Of a DNA stretch of 64,000 nt, positions 50,855-58,585 are shown piece after piece (position 1 is the stretch's first letter; each line of letters starts with the position of its first letter). The notes beneath the pieces are model-generated. The model was not told where the DNA came from. It searched no databases and was given only the letters and a program-made list of their open reading frames with translations. A program made the translations under genes and the position numbers. Source of the DNA: Lishizhenia tianjinensis (lineage in GTDB: Bacteria; Bacteroidota; Bacteroidia; Flavobacteriales_D; Crocinitomicaceae); NCBI RefSeq assembly GCF_900116425.1, contig NZ_FPAS01000001.1, positions 248,001 to 312,000 of the forward strand. The letters are read 5' to 3'.

Positions 50855-51202
50855 TTAATTCAAAATTGTTTTAGAATAGATGTACTTTTTTCTAAAACAT
50901 CATTGGAATTTATTTGCTATATACAGCAAATACCCAAAAAAAATCTTCCGAAAATACCTTTTTCAATGCTAAAACCTTAGGAATTGATCAAGGGTGGTCG
51001 CAAAAAGGGGAAAAGTCCCCTAAGTGGTGGGAAGGCTGGCTAAAACTAATAAATTAATTATGTAGTTGGGTGGGGTGGCGCAAAAAAATGTGATTTGAAA
51101 AAGGATAGGCGAAATTCCGTAAGGAGTGTGAGCAAAGTCAGTAATGAGTGTGAGTAGGGAGCAAGAGATTGTAAGAGAGAAATTGTTTATAGATATTAAC
51201 TA
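50855..51202. other. Spacer upstream of the DUF262 gene
   Basis: AT-rich with the palindrome at 50911-50932, a TATTTTCTAAAAC-like stretch, then a run of mixed composition and a variant of the dispersed repeat (GTCAGTAATGAGTGTGAGTAGGGAGCAAGAG, about 51134-51166). No gene seen. Confidence 0.5.
50911..50932. promoter_or_regulatory. Palindrome upstream of the DUF262 gene
   Basis: TATTTGCT (50911-50918) and AGCAAATA (50925-50932), a perfect 8-bp inverted repeat around ATATAC, placed 57 bp before the start codon. Could be an operator; no regulator is adjacent. Confidence 0.4.
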
Positions 51203-51967
51203 TCAATCCTTCATCCAATTCCATAAGCGAGTTAGGAAACTTTTAGTTGGGCTTGAATGAAGTGCGGTAGGTTTATTCCTTATAGCTTTTTCTTGGGTTA
51301 TTTTTTTAGACGTAGCAAATTTTTCAAAATTGTCCTCATCTACAATTTGTAGGATTTCTTTTAGTAATTGGTCAAAAGTTGGTCCTGTGTATTTATATAG
51401 GAAGTCACCAGCAATATTGTCTGTATAGTAGTTGTTGTTATCGTCTACATAAAGATAGACATGTGCGTTATGGGTGTATGCAAAACATACCAGTGAAATA
51501 TTTGTTTCAAATTCATCTGTATTTTTTTCATAAGGTTCCGTTAGAAACTCAAGTAGGGTTGGAGTCCATTCTTCATGCGTTTCATTTGAATTAAATTTCA
51601 ACCTACCGAATTCATTAATTATGCTGAGCGCGTTTTCAAAGGCTTGAGTACTGGGAAATGTGGAATTACTAATCTCTAGGTTTCTATCTTTAAACCAACC
51701 CGATTTTTTTAGTAATGCGTGCAGTTTCCATTCATTAAAATCATCGGTGGTTATATAATTTTGAAATACTATTTTCTTTAATTCGTGGCGAACTTGCTTA
51801 TTCCTGTAATTGGTATCAATAAGTTCGAAATAGAATTCCTTCCCCAATCTTTCTTCTAAGTCTGGAGTGTAATAAAGCCATTGTTCTAATGCTTCGGTTG
51901 AAAGATCTCCATTGAGAAAACCAAATAGTTTATCCTTGTCTTCGGTGTTTAATGGGTTGGTATTCAT
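51203..51967 (-). CDS. SUKH-like (SUKH-3) immunity-type protein with unknown N-terminal domain
   Basis: 254 residues. The N-terminal ~75 (LNTEDKDKLFGFLNGDLSTEALEQWLYYTPDLEERLGKEFYFELIDTNYRNKQVRHELKKI) is a helical region of unknown family. The C-terminal part carries LKKSGWFKDRNLEISN, FPSTQAFENALSIINEFGRLKF and HVYLYVDDNNNYYTDNIAGDFLYKY, resembling SUKH-3 domains that act as immunity proteins against secreted toxins. No toxin gene is adjacent. Assignment is by motif similarity, moderate. Confidence 0.6.
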   Translation of the reverse strand: MNTNPLNTEDKDKLFGFLNGDLSTEALEQWLYYTPDLEERLGKEFYFELIDTNYRNKQVRHELKKIVFQNYITTDDFNEWKLHALLKKSGWFKDRNLEISNSTFPSTQAFENALSIINEFGRLKFNSNETHEEWTPTLLEFLTEPYEKNTDEFETNISLVCFAYTHNAHVYLYVDDNNNYYTDNIAGDFLYKYTGPTFDQLLKEILQIVDEDNFEKFATSKKITQEKAIRNKPTALHSSPTKSFLTRLWNWMKD

Positions 51968-52043
51968 GTGACAATGTTAAATGAAAGTTTCAAAAGTAGC
52001 ATTTGTATTATCGTGTTTCTCATGAAAGTCTTGTTCAAATTGT

Positions 52044-52559
52044 TTAATGCTTTTCCACCTCAAATCTAACCACCTTTTCTACCACCAATTCTCCTTTTTT
52101 ATAATCTAGAATAACTTCCTTATAGTGAGTTTCCGATTCCTGTTTTGTAGCATCCTCATTTTCCACCTTCAAATAAATTTCATCTTTTCCATCTTCGTCG
52201 AAATCTTTGATGAAGAATTGGGTGCTTTCTGTGAGGGTATCCGTTGTATGGAGGAAGGGCATGTCTAGGGTAAGGTTAGTAAATGCTTGCTCTGTGTTGT
52301 CTGAACTTAATACTACTACCGGGTGAAAATAGGCATGTGCTCCGCCATTACTTATGAAAGTGAGGGAGTCTGATATTCCATCTCCATCTAGGTCGCAATG
52401 GTTAAAATATTGGTAGTGGAGGAGCTTGGTTTGTAAGAGAGAGTCATAGACATACAACGCATTTTCTGCATTTGGGGTTTCTACGAGAATTGTGGAGTCC
52501 GTTTGTGCATGCGACAAAGTGAGATTGAAAAGCAAGAAGAGTAGGAGAGTGGTTTTCAT
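52044..52559 (-). CDS. Exported protein with two Ca2+-loop-like acidic repeats
   Basis: 171 residues with a signal peptide (LSHAQ). Two acidic loops, NHCDLDGDGISDSL (near 56) and KDFDEDGKDEIYL (near 120), match the DxDxDG of FG-GAP/VCBS calcium loops. A single truncated VCBS-like domain is possible. Next to an ankyrin gene whose start lies about 930 bp away; unrelated by function as far as seen. Confidence 0.65.
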   Translation of the reverse strand: MKTTLLLFLLFNLTLSHAQTDSTILVETPNAENALYVYDSLLQTKLLHYQYFNHCDLDGDGISDSLTFISNGGAHAYFHPVVVLSSDNTEQAFTNLTLDMPFLHTTDTLTESTQFFIKDFDEDGKDEIYLKVENEDATKQESETHYKEVILDYKKGELVVEKVVRFEVEKH

Positions 52560-52567
52560 TTGCTACG

Positions 52568-53488
52568 TTAATTATTATAAATGGCTTTTACGTACTCCAT
52601 TTTCTTACGTTGTTTTACAGAAAGATATGGGTGAAAAAGGGTTAATCTGGCGTAAAGAAAGTTTTTGGCAGTAGGGTTGGGTGTAAAGTAAATTCTTCTG
52701 CTATATCCAGCCGAGAAAATTGGACCTAACGAAATACCTATATGGGGTTCAATAGCGGAAACACGGTTTTGGTCAGGAAGGATCTTATACGAAAGTCCTA
52801 TATCTGTGAGCATGTATTGAAAAGAGAGGTTAACATCTAGTCCAACCGTATTTGTAGATGAAAACATTGGACCAGCAAGTAATCTTAGCGATGACATTGC
52901 AAGATAGTAATCATCATTCCAAAAAATAAGACCACTTTGTATGGAGTAATAGTTATGTTGTTGAGCCCTCGAATAAGTAAAAGAAAGTGGAATAAATAAT
53001 TCGGGAGACCAATCAAAATACTTTTCATAGCGTTTATAAGTTTGGGTTAGTTTATTTCCTTTCGGCACCAACCTCATTTTAGCTTTGTAATAAGGGTGGT
53101 CAACTCGTTTTACGGGGTAGTGACCTCTTTCAATGTATAAATCCACAAGTATATATTTACGGTGTTGTAGTGCTTTGTCTATCGCGTTGTTTCCAAATGC
53201 ATCTGTAATTTCAGGTGAAGCACCATGATTTAACATGAAATCAATCAAGGTGGTGTCTTCGGGACGAAACAAATAGGCTATTCGTAATAAAGGGGTGTCT
53301 TTGCGTTGTGGGTGTAAACCATTTACATCGTATCCTTGTTCGATATAGCGCATGATGTCTGTTTTGGAACAATTTCCGTTATCGATTGCACAGTGAATTG
53401 GGAATTCAGAGGAATCACAACTTTCACATTGGCCAAATGAAATATTCACATTAAAAATGAAAAGAAGGAGTATTAAGATGATTTTCAT
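52568..53488 (-). CDS. Exported ankyrin-repeat protein with barrel-like C-terminal part
   Basis: 306 residues with a signal peptide. Residues about 28-130 hold about three ankyrin repeats (FPIHCAIDNGNCSKTDIMRYIEQGYDVNGLHP; TPLLRIAYLFRPEDTTLIDFMLNHGASPEITDAFGNNAIDKALQ), and the C-terminal half (DWSPELFIPLSFTYSRAQQ onward, PHIGISLGPIFSAGYSRR) looks like an outer-membrane barrel. The stop lies 8 bp upstream of the next gene's start on the same strand. Function unknown. Confidence 0.65.
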   Translation of the reverse strand: MKIILILLLFIFNVNISFGQCESCDSSEFPIHCAIDNGNCSKTDIMRYIEQGYDVNGLHPQRKDTPLLRIAYLFRPEDTTLIDFMLNHGASPEITDAFGNNAIDKALQHRKYILVDLYIERGHYPVKRVDHPYYKAKMRLVPKGNKLTQTYKRYEKYFDWSPELFIPLSFTYSRAQQHNYYSIQSGLIFWNDDYYLAMSSLRLLAGPMFSSTNTVGLDVNLSFQYMLTDIGLSYKILPDQNRVSAIEPHIGISLGPIFSAGYSRRIYFTPNPTAKNFLYARLTLFHPYLSVKQRKKMEYVKAIYNN

Positions 53489-53720
53489 AGGACTTAAATA
53501 TACTTATTCTTCGCGTACTTTGTGAAAGTCTTTGCGTGCTTTGTGGTTAATTCTTCGTGTCTAGGATACTTGGTGGTTAACCACAAAGTGCACAATGTTT
53601 TTCCACGGAGGGCACAAAGGAATTCAATGATTCAACGATTCAAAAATTCAAAAATTCAAAAATTTAAATTTGAGGGATTTGAGAATTTGAAAGATTTGAA
53701 GATTCACTTGTCTGACCTCA
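53489..53720. repeat. Repeat spacer with a 12-bp inverted repeat and TTCAA units
   Basis: CTTTGTGGTTAA (53539-53550) and TTAACCACAAAG (53577-53588) are perfect inverted copies of a Bacteroidota-style intergenic palindrome. Then a run TTCAATGATTCAACGATTC to AAAATTCAAAAATTC (53622-53705) is the reverse-strand version of the TTCAA family, extending into the CDS at 53721. Confidence 0.7.
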
Positions 53721-54461
53721 CTATTTCGTCTTGCTCAATATCAAACTCAAAACTACTTTTGACTTATCACTTATCTCTACGTAGTAAAACCCTCTCACCA
53801 AACTCTCCTCGGTAATATACTTCGCTTCCAATTCCTTGTACACCTTTTCGCCATTTTCAATTTGAATAGGTTCTGAGAAAATAGGACCGTCGTAGCAAAA
53901 GCTGTGGAATTCGCCGTTTTCGCCGCAAGGGTCTACTTCTGCGGGGAGGGAAGAGAGGAAGTTGTGGTCGTAGTCTTGGCCGACATGCGCTTCATTTAAA
54001 TAGGCATCACTTACGCAACAAATACGTGTTTTAAAACCTGCTGCTATGAAGGCTTTGGAGAGTTCATGGGTGTCTTTTTTCCACAAAGGGAAGAAGCCTT
54101 TAAGGTCGACCTGCGCCAGGTTGTTTTCTCTGTAAGTTCTCAAGTCTTCTAAAAAGATGTCGCCAAAAACTACACCGGCGATGTTGTGTTTGCCTTTGTA
54201 CTCTTCCAAGACCTTGCGCATTTGCTCTTCGTAGTGCGTATTGGTGCTTTCGCTCACGGTCATTTCTATGAGGGGCAAACCTATGCTTTGGGCTTGCTTA
54301 CGCGTTAAATCTATGTGGGTACCGTGCATGGAAACACGTTGTAAATCTATGTTGTAGGTGGTCATCAAGGCCACCACTTCGAAATTCGGATCTTGCAAAG
54401 TTTGCCAAAGGGCGTAACTCGAGTCTTTTCCGCCACTCCAGGCGAAGATTACTTTTTGCAT
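53721..54461 (-). CDS. Dph6-like ATP pyrophosphatase (MJ0570 family)
   Basis: 246 residues: PP-loop FAWSGGKDSSYALW, VVALMTTYNIDLQRVSMHGTH, KHNIAGVVFGDIFLEDLRTYRE, PLWKKDTHELSKAFIAAGFKTRICCVSDAYLNE, and HVGQDYDHNFLSSLPAEVDPCGENGEFHSFCYDGPIF, all conserved in this N-type ATP pyrophosphatase/diphthine-ammonia-ligase-related family. In bacteria the substrate is unknown, as diphthamide is archaeal/eukaryotic. Its last ~10 codons and stop (LSLILSKTK) lie in the dispersed repeat. It begins 6 bp after folP. Confidence 0.88.
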   Translation of the reverse strand: MQKVIFAWSGGKDSSYALWQTLQDPNFEVVALMTTYNIDLQRVSMHGTHIDLTRKQAQSIGLPLIEMTVSESTNTHYEEQMRKVLEEYKGKHNIAGVVFGDIFLEDLRTYRENNLAQVDLKGFFPLWKKDTHELSKAFIAAGFKTRICCVSDAYLNEAHVGQDYDHNFLSSLPAEVDPCGENGEFHSFCYDGPIFSEPIQIENGEKVYKELEAKYITEESLVRGFYYVEISDKSKVVLSLILSKTK

Positions 54462-54467
54462 CTTAGT

Positions 54468-55319
54468 TTATTGATTTAAAAGGGTGTTCAATTCTACCAC
54501 TTGTTTGGCTTCCTTCACATCGTGTACGCGCAAGATGTTAGCACCTTTGTTTAGGGCGTACATGTTCAAGGCTGTTGTTGCACTTAAACTCTCTGCGGCT
54601 GTGATGTCGAGCGCTTTGTAGATCATAGATTTTCTCGAAATCCCTGTCAAGATAGGGTAGCCCATCGTAGTGAACTTATTTTGTTGGGCCAAGAGTTCGT
54701 AATTCTGTTCCAAAGTTTTGGCAAAACCATAACCGAGGTCGAGGATGACGTTGTTGTGCTCCAAGGCATTTAACTTCCTTACCTTTTTCATCAAATCTTC
54801 GTAGATGTCTTCGATCAAATTGTCGTAGTTACACATACTCTGCATGGTTTGAGGTGTGCCGCGCATGTGCATGAGGATGTAAGGAATTTGGTGTTGGGCT
54901 ACGGTTGCAAACATGGCCTCGTCCAAAGTCCCCCCAGAAACATCGTTGATGATGTCGGCCCCTTCGGCTATTCCGCGCTGGGCGACTTCACTTCTAAAGG
55001 TATCTACAGATATCCAAACTTCTCCAAAATTTTTGCGAATGGCCTGCACGGCTTCTTGCACGCGTTGTACTTCTAACTCTACGGGAACTTCTATAGCTCC
55101 TGGTCGCGTAGAATAAGCCCCTAAGTCCAAAATATCTGCTCCATCCTGCAACATTTTCTCCACAGTTGTTAATAACTCCTTAGTGGATTGATTTCTACTA
55201 GGTTCGTAGAAAGAGTCTTGGGTCAAATTCAGTATCCCCATCACCCGTGGTGTACTCAAATCGAGTACTTTGTCACGGTATCGAAGTAGGCTAGAAATTT
55301 TATTATTCTTATCTTTCAC
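54468..55319 (-). CDS. folP: Dihydropteroate synthase
   Basis: 283 residues: VMGILNLTQDSFYEPS, ILDLGAYSTRPGA, VWISVDTFRSEVAQRG, NDVSGGTLDE, ILMHMRGTPQTMQ and PILTGISRKSMIYKAL all match the DHPS TIM barrel. It joins dihydropterin pyrophosphate to p-aminobenzoate, the folate step and the target of sulfonamides. Cytosolic. It is divergent from DUF1599 with 28 bp between start codons. Confidence 0.96.
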   Translation of the reverse strand: MKDKNNKISSLLRYRDKVLDLSTPRVMGILNLTQDSFYEPSRNQSTKELLTTVEKMLQDGADILDLGAYSTRPGAIEVPVELEVQRVQEAVQAIRKNFGEVWISVDTFRSEVAQRGIAEGADIINDVSGGTLDEAMFATVAQHQIPYILMHMRGTPQTMQSMCNYDNLIEDIYEDLMKKVRKLNALEHNNVILDLGYGFAKTLEQNYELLAQQNKFTTMGYPILTGISRKSMIYKALDITAAESLSATTALNMYALNKGANILRVHDVKEAKQVVELNTLLNQ

Positions 55320-55347
55320 GTCTATTTTTTTGAAGTAATATTAAAGG

Positions 55348-55890
55348 ATGTCTAAAACAACGGAGCAATATACAAAAGTGATTTCCATTTGCAGGGAAAT
55401 TTTTGAAAAGAAAACCAAAGATTACGGTACTTCATGGAGAGTTTTTCGCTCGAGTTCACTGACCGATCAGTTGTTTATCAAGGCACAGAGAATACGCACA
55501 CTTCAAGTCAACGGAGAAAGCAAAGTAGGCGAGGGCATTTACGACGAATTCGTAGCCATAGTGAACTACTGTGTAATGGCCTTGATTCAATTGGAGCAAG
55601 ATGAAAACTTGGCCATGGAATTGACCCAAATGGAAGCCATACAGTTGTACGACGCCTACATTAAGAAAGCCAAAGAATTGATGGAGAAAAAGAACCACGA
55701 CTACGGGGAAGCCTGGAGAGATTTGCGTGTGAGTTCTTTAACCGATTTGATTTTGGCCAAAATTCTCCGCGTCAAACAAATTGAAAACAACGCTGGAAAA
55801 ACCATAGCAAGCGAGGGGATAGATGCTAACTATTACGACATGCTGAACTATGCTGTTTTTTCATTGATACATTTAAACGAAGAAAACTAA
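55348..55890 (+). CDS. DUF1599 protein, two tandem copies of one domain
   Basis: 180 residues with an internal duplication: residues about 9-78 (ICREIFEKKTKDYGTSWRVFRSSSLTDQLFIKAQRIRTLQ) and about 100-178 (YIKKAKELMEKKNHDYGEAWRDLRVSSLTDLILAKILRVKQIE) align through KxKDYGxxWRxxRxSSLTDxxxxKxxRxxQ. Family role unknown. It heads a plus-strand run with the DoxX-like protein, tpiA and prmA, an arrangement common in Bacteroidota as I recall it. Confidence 0.88.
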   Translation: MSKTTEQYTKVISICREIFEKKTKDYGTSWRVFRSSSLTDQLFIKAQRIRTLQVNGESKVGEGIYDEFVAIVNYCVMALIQLEQDENLAMELTQMEAIQLYDAYIKKAKELMEKKNHDYGEAWRDLRVSSLTDLILAKILRVKQIENNAGKTIASEGIDANYYDMLNYAVFSLIHLNEEN

Positions 55891-55903
55891 GCGCTAAATA
55901 AAT

Positions 55904-57799
55904 ATGAGAACAGTTGACCAAATACAAGGACGTTCCCTACTTTTAAACCTGATAGCAATTTTATTAAACCTTACGGGGTTAACCTTTTTAGTGATAGGAT
56001 ATCACGACAATTTTGAGGCCGACGCCATGCTCTACAAGAGTATAGGAAGTGCCCTCTTCTTTTTAGGAATGGCAGGGTTTATCGCCTTGAAAGGATTGCA
56101 ACTCAGCTCTTATGTATTTAGAGCCATTTCAGGTGGTTTGTTCATTGTTTCTGGACTCATCAAAGCCAATGATCCCTTAGGATTTGCCTACAAATTAGAA
56201 GAGTATTTCGAAGATGGAGCCTTGGCTTTCCGTGTAAAAGAACTTTTCAATGCACCCGAATTTAGTTTAGAGTTTTTTATAAAGTATGCCCTTCCATTAA
56301 GTGTAATCATCTGTATACTAGAAATCGTTTTAGGTGTCCTTTTAATTATAGGAGGAAAACTAAAGCTGGCGTCTTTCCTAACTTTGGGAATGATGTTCTT
56401 TTTTACCTTATTGACCTGGCACACCAAAGAATGTGATCCCAACGCGATGTTTATGGATGTGGACAGGTATGAAATCAATTCATCTACTGCCCAACAAAAA
56501 ATACAAGCTGCAGAAAGCGATACCATGGTGCGTATTTTAGAAACTACACCGACTTACGTGAAAGTAGGCGAGTACAAGTCTACGCAGTGTGTAAGCGATT
56601 GTGGATGTTTCGGAGATGCTTTGAAAGGAAGTGTGGGTAGATCATTAACACCGCAAGAGTCTTTCTGGAAAGATTTGATTTTCTTATACTTCTCGATTTT
56701 CATTTTTATAGCGTCATTTAGATCAGCACCAAACACGCGCAACCAAAACTTGTTGATGATACCAGCATCTATGCTTGTGAGTATCTTCTTTAGTTATGTG
56801 TTCGGTTGGTATTTCCCTATCTTCTTTGCCTTGATTACCATTTTAGGTGCTTTATGGGTGAAGCGTTCGAACAACAAATGGGTAGGTAACTACTGGGTAG
56901 CTGCTTTATGGGTGATTTTCATCAGTACTTTGTTTGTGACTTATGTATTGGCCTACATGCCGGTGAAGGATTACAGACCTTATGCAGCAGGTAGTGACTT
57001 GAACGAGAAAATGAACGATGGAAGAGAGGGAGTATTTGAAACTTTCTTGACCTACAAAAATTTACAAACCGGAGAGTTGAAAGACTTTACCTCTGCTGAA
57101 TTCAGTGCTTCTGACATTTGGAAGCCAGAGAACAAAGACAAGTGGGAGTTTGTAAGTAGTGAAACCAAAACCATCGTTCCTACGCGTTTACCTTCTATCG
57201 TTTCATCAGAATTCAACCCGAATTTGAATGTTTCAGATTTAACAGAGGTAGAATCTAACATGCCTTATGTAAAAGAAATGTTAGAAGCGCACGAAGTGGC
57301 TCAAGTGTTTGTGCAAGAGATTGAAAGTGGAGGCGGTTACTATGTGCCTTTAGAAGAGTTCAGTGCAGAAGCTTACGATTCTACGATGTACATCATTGGA
57401 GATACAGTTATGGGCTTAGATCCTTACTTCCCAGAGGTGAGTGTACAAGAGTTGATTTTAACATCTCCACGTATGATCTTGTTGGTGAGTAAAAACTTGC
57501 CGAATGTGGAGTTGAGTCAGAAACGCATAGACAGAATTAAGAGCGTTATCGCCGATGCCCAAGCAGACGGAGTTCCTGTAGTTATGGCAGCGGTAACAAC
57601 TACAGCAGATATTCAGAAGTTCAGAGAGGAAACAGGAATCATCGTTCCTACTTTCATGAATGACGAGAAAATATTGAAAGCCGTGGGTAGAGCAAATCCT
57701 ACCTTAATGGTCATAGAAAATGGCGTTGTAAAAGCCAAATATCCTTACCGTTCTATCCAAGAGTGGAGCTGGATGAAAGAAAATGTTTTAGAAGATTAA
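55904..57799 (+). CDS. BT_3928-like DoxX-family membrane protein with Cys-rich loop
   Basis: 631 residues with about 9 transmembrane helices. SGLIKANDPLGFAYKLEEYFEDGA (about 82-105) and YALPLSVIICILEIVLGVLLIIGG are the DoxX core; a periplasmic/cytosolic loop has TQCVSDCGCFGDALKGS (about 226-242; three closely spaced Cys). The C-terminal ~290 residues are soluble with a thioredoxin-like part (VQELILTSPRMILLVSKNL, GIIVPTFMNDEKILKAVGR ANPTL). Role unknown, probably redox-linked. Precedes tpiA by 9 bp. Confidence 0.85.
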   Translation: MRTVDQIQGRSLLLNLIAILLNLTGLTFLVIGYHDNFEADAMLYKSIGSALFFLGMAGFIALKGLQLSSYVFRAISGGLFIVSGLIKANDPLGFAYKLEEYFEDGALAFRVKELFNAPEFSLEFFIKYALPLSVIICILEIVLGVLLIIGGKLKLASFLTLGMMFFFTLLTWHTKECDPNAMFMDVDRYEINSSTAQQKIQAAESDTMVRILETTPTYVKVGEYKSTQCVSDCGCFGDALKGSVGRSLTPQESFWKDLIFLYFSIFIFIASFRSAPNTRNQNLLMIPASMLVSIFFSYVFGWYFPIFFALITILGALWVKRSNNKWVGNYWVAALWVIFISTLFVTYVLAYMPVKDYRPYAAGSDLNEKMNDGREGVFETFLTYKNLQTGELKDFTSAEFSASDIWKPENKDKWEFVSSETKTIVPTRLPSIVSSEFNPNLNVSDLTEVESNMPYVKEMLEAHEVAQVFVQEIESGGGYYVPLEEFSAEAYDSTMYIIGDTVMGLDPYFPEVSVQELILTSPRMILLVSKNLPNVELSQKRIDRIKSVIADAQADGVPVVMAAVTTTADIQKFREETGIIVPTFMNDEKILKAVGRANPTLMVIENGVVKAKYPYRSIQEWSWMKENVLED

Positions 57800-57808
57800 T
57801 TACAAGAT

Positions 57809-58561
57809 ATGAGAAGAAAGATAGTAGCAGGGAATTATAAAATGAATTTGAACCCAGCAGAAGTTGCTGAATTGTTCGACGGTATTACAGATTATCATTT
57901 TATAGAGGAAAATAAAGAAATGAAGGTGTTTCCACCATTTATCTATTTGTCAGAAGCTTTGGCAAAGTTGGGGAAATCACCCATTACGGTAGGTGCACAA
58001 AACGGATACTTTGAAGCAAAAGGTGCTTTTACTGGAGAAATCAGCATGGCGCAATTGAAGGCTTTTGAAGTGGAGTCTGTATTGGTAGGTCACTCTGAGC
58101 GAAGAGAAATTTTTGGAGAAGACAACGCTATCATCAAAAAGAAAGTAGATGCAGCCTTGGCTGAAGGATTAGAAGTGATATTCTGTTGTGGTGAGCCTTT
58201 GGAAGTAAGAGAAGAAGGAACACAAAAGGATTTTGTTATCAAGCAATTGGAGGAGAGTTTATTCCACCTATCTGCAGAGCAAATGAAAAATGTAGTGATC
58301 GCTTACGAACCTATTTGGGCCATTGGTACAGGGAAAACTGCTTCTAGCGCACAGGCAGATGAAATGCACAAAGACATACGTGCAGCAATTGCAGGAAAGT
58401 ACTCAGAAGACGTAGCACAGTCTACTTCAATTTTATACGGAGGAAGTGTGAAGCCAGACAACGCAGTAGAGTTATTTGCTTGTGAGAATGTAGACGGTGG
58501 TTTAGTAGGTGGAGCTTGTTTAAAAGCGGCTGATTTCATCGCTATCGCGAACGCACTTTAA
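57809..58561 (+). CDS. tpiA: Triosephosphate isomerase
   Basis: 250 residues: AGNYKMN with Lys11 (usually GNWKMN, here Tyr), TVGAQNGYFEAKGAFTGEIS, VGHSERREIFGE with His catalyst, IAYEPIWAIGTGKTAS with Glu catalyst, and LYGGSVKPDN phosphate loop. Interconverts DHAP and glyceraldehyde-3-phosphate. It sits between the DoxX-like gene and prmA, so the operon mixes glycolysis with unrelated functions. Confidence 0.97.
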   Translation: MRRKIVAGNYKMNLNPAEVAELFDGITDYHFIEENKEMKVFPPFIYLSEALAKLGKSPITVGAQNGYFEAKGAFTGEISMAQLKAFEVESVLVGHSERREIFGEDNAIIKKKVDAALAEGLEVIFCCGEPLEVREEGTQKDFVIKQLEESLFHLSAEQMKNVVIAYEPIWAIGTGKTASSAQADEMHKDIRAAIAGKYSEDVAQSTSILYGGSVKPDNAVELFACENVDGGLVGGACLKAADFIAIANAL

Positions 58562-58585
58562 GAGAAATCTATACGCTTACTTTAT

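Noticed and set aside
53522-53815. A 97-codon plus-strand frame
   Set aside because: It lies in dispersed repeats and the antisense of the Dph6-like gene; sequence reads as translated repeat units (KNSKIQKFKFEGF).
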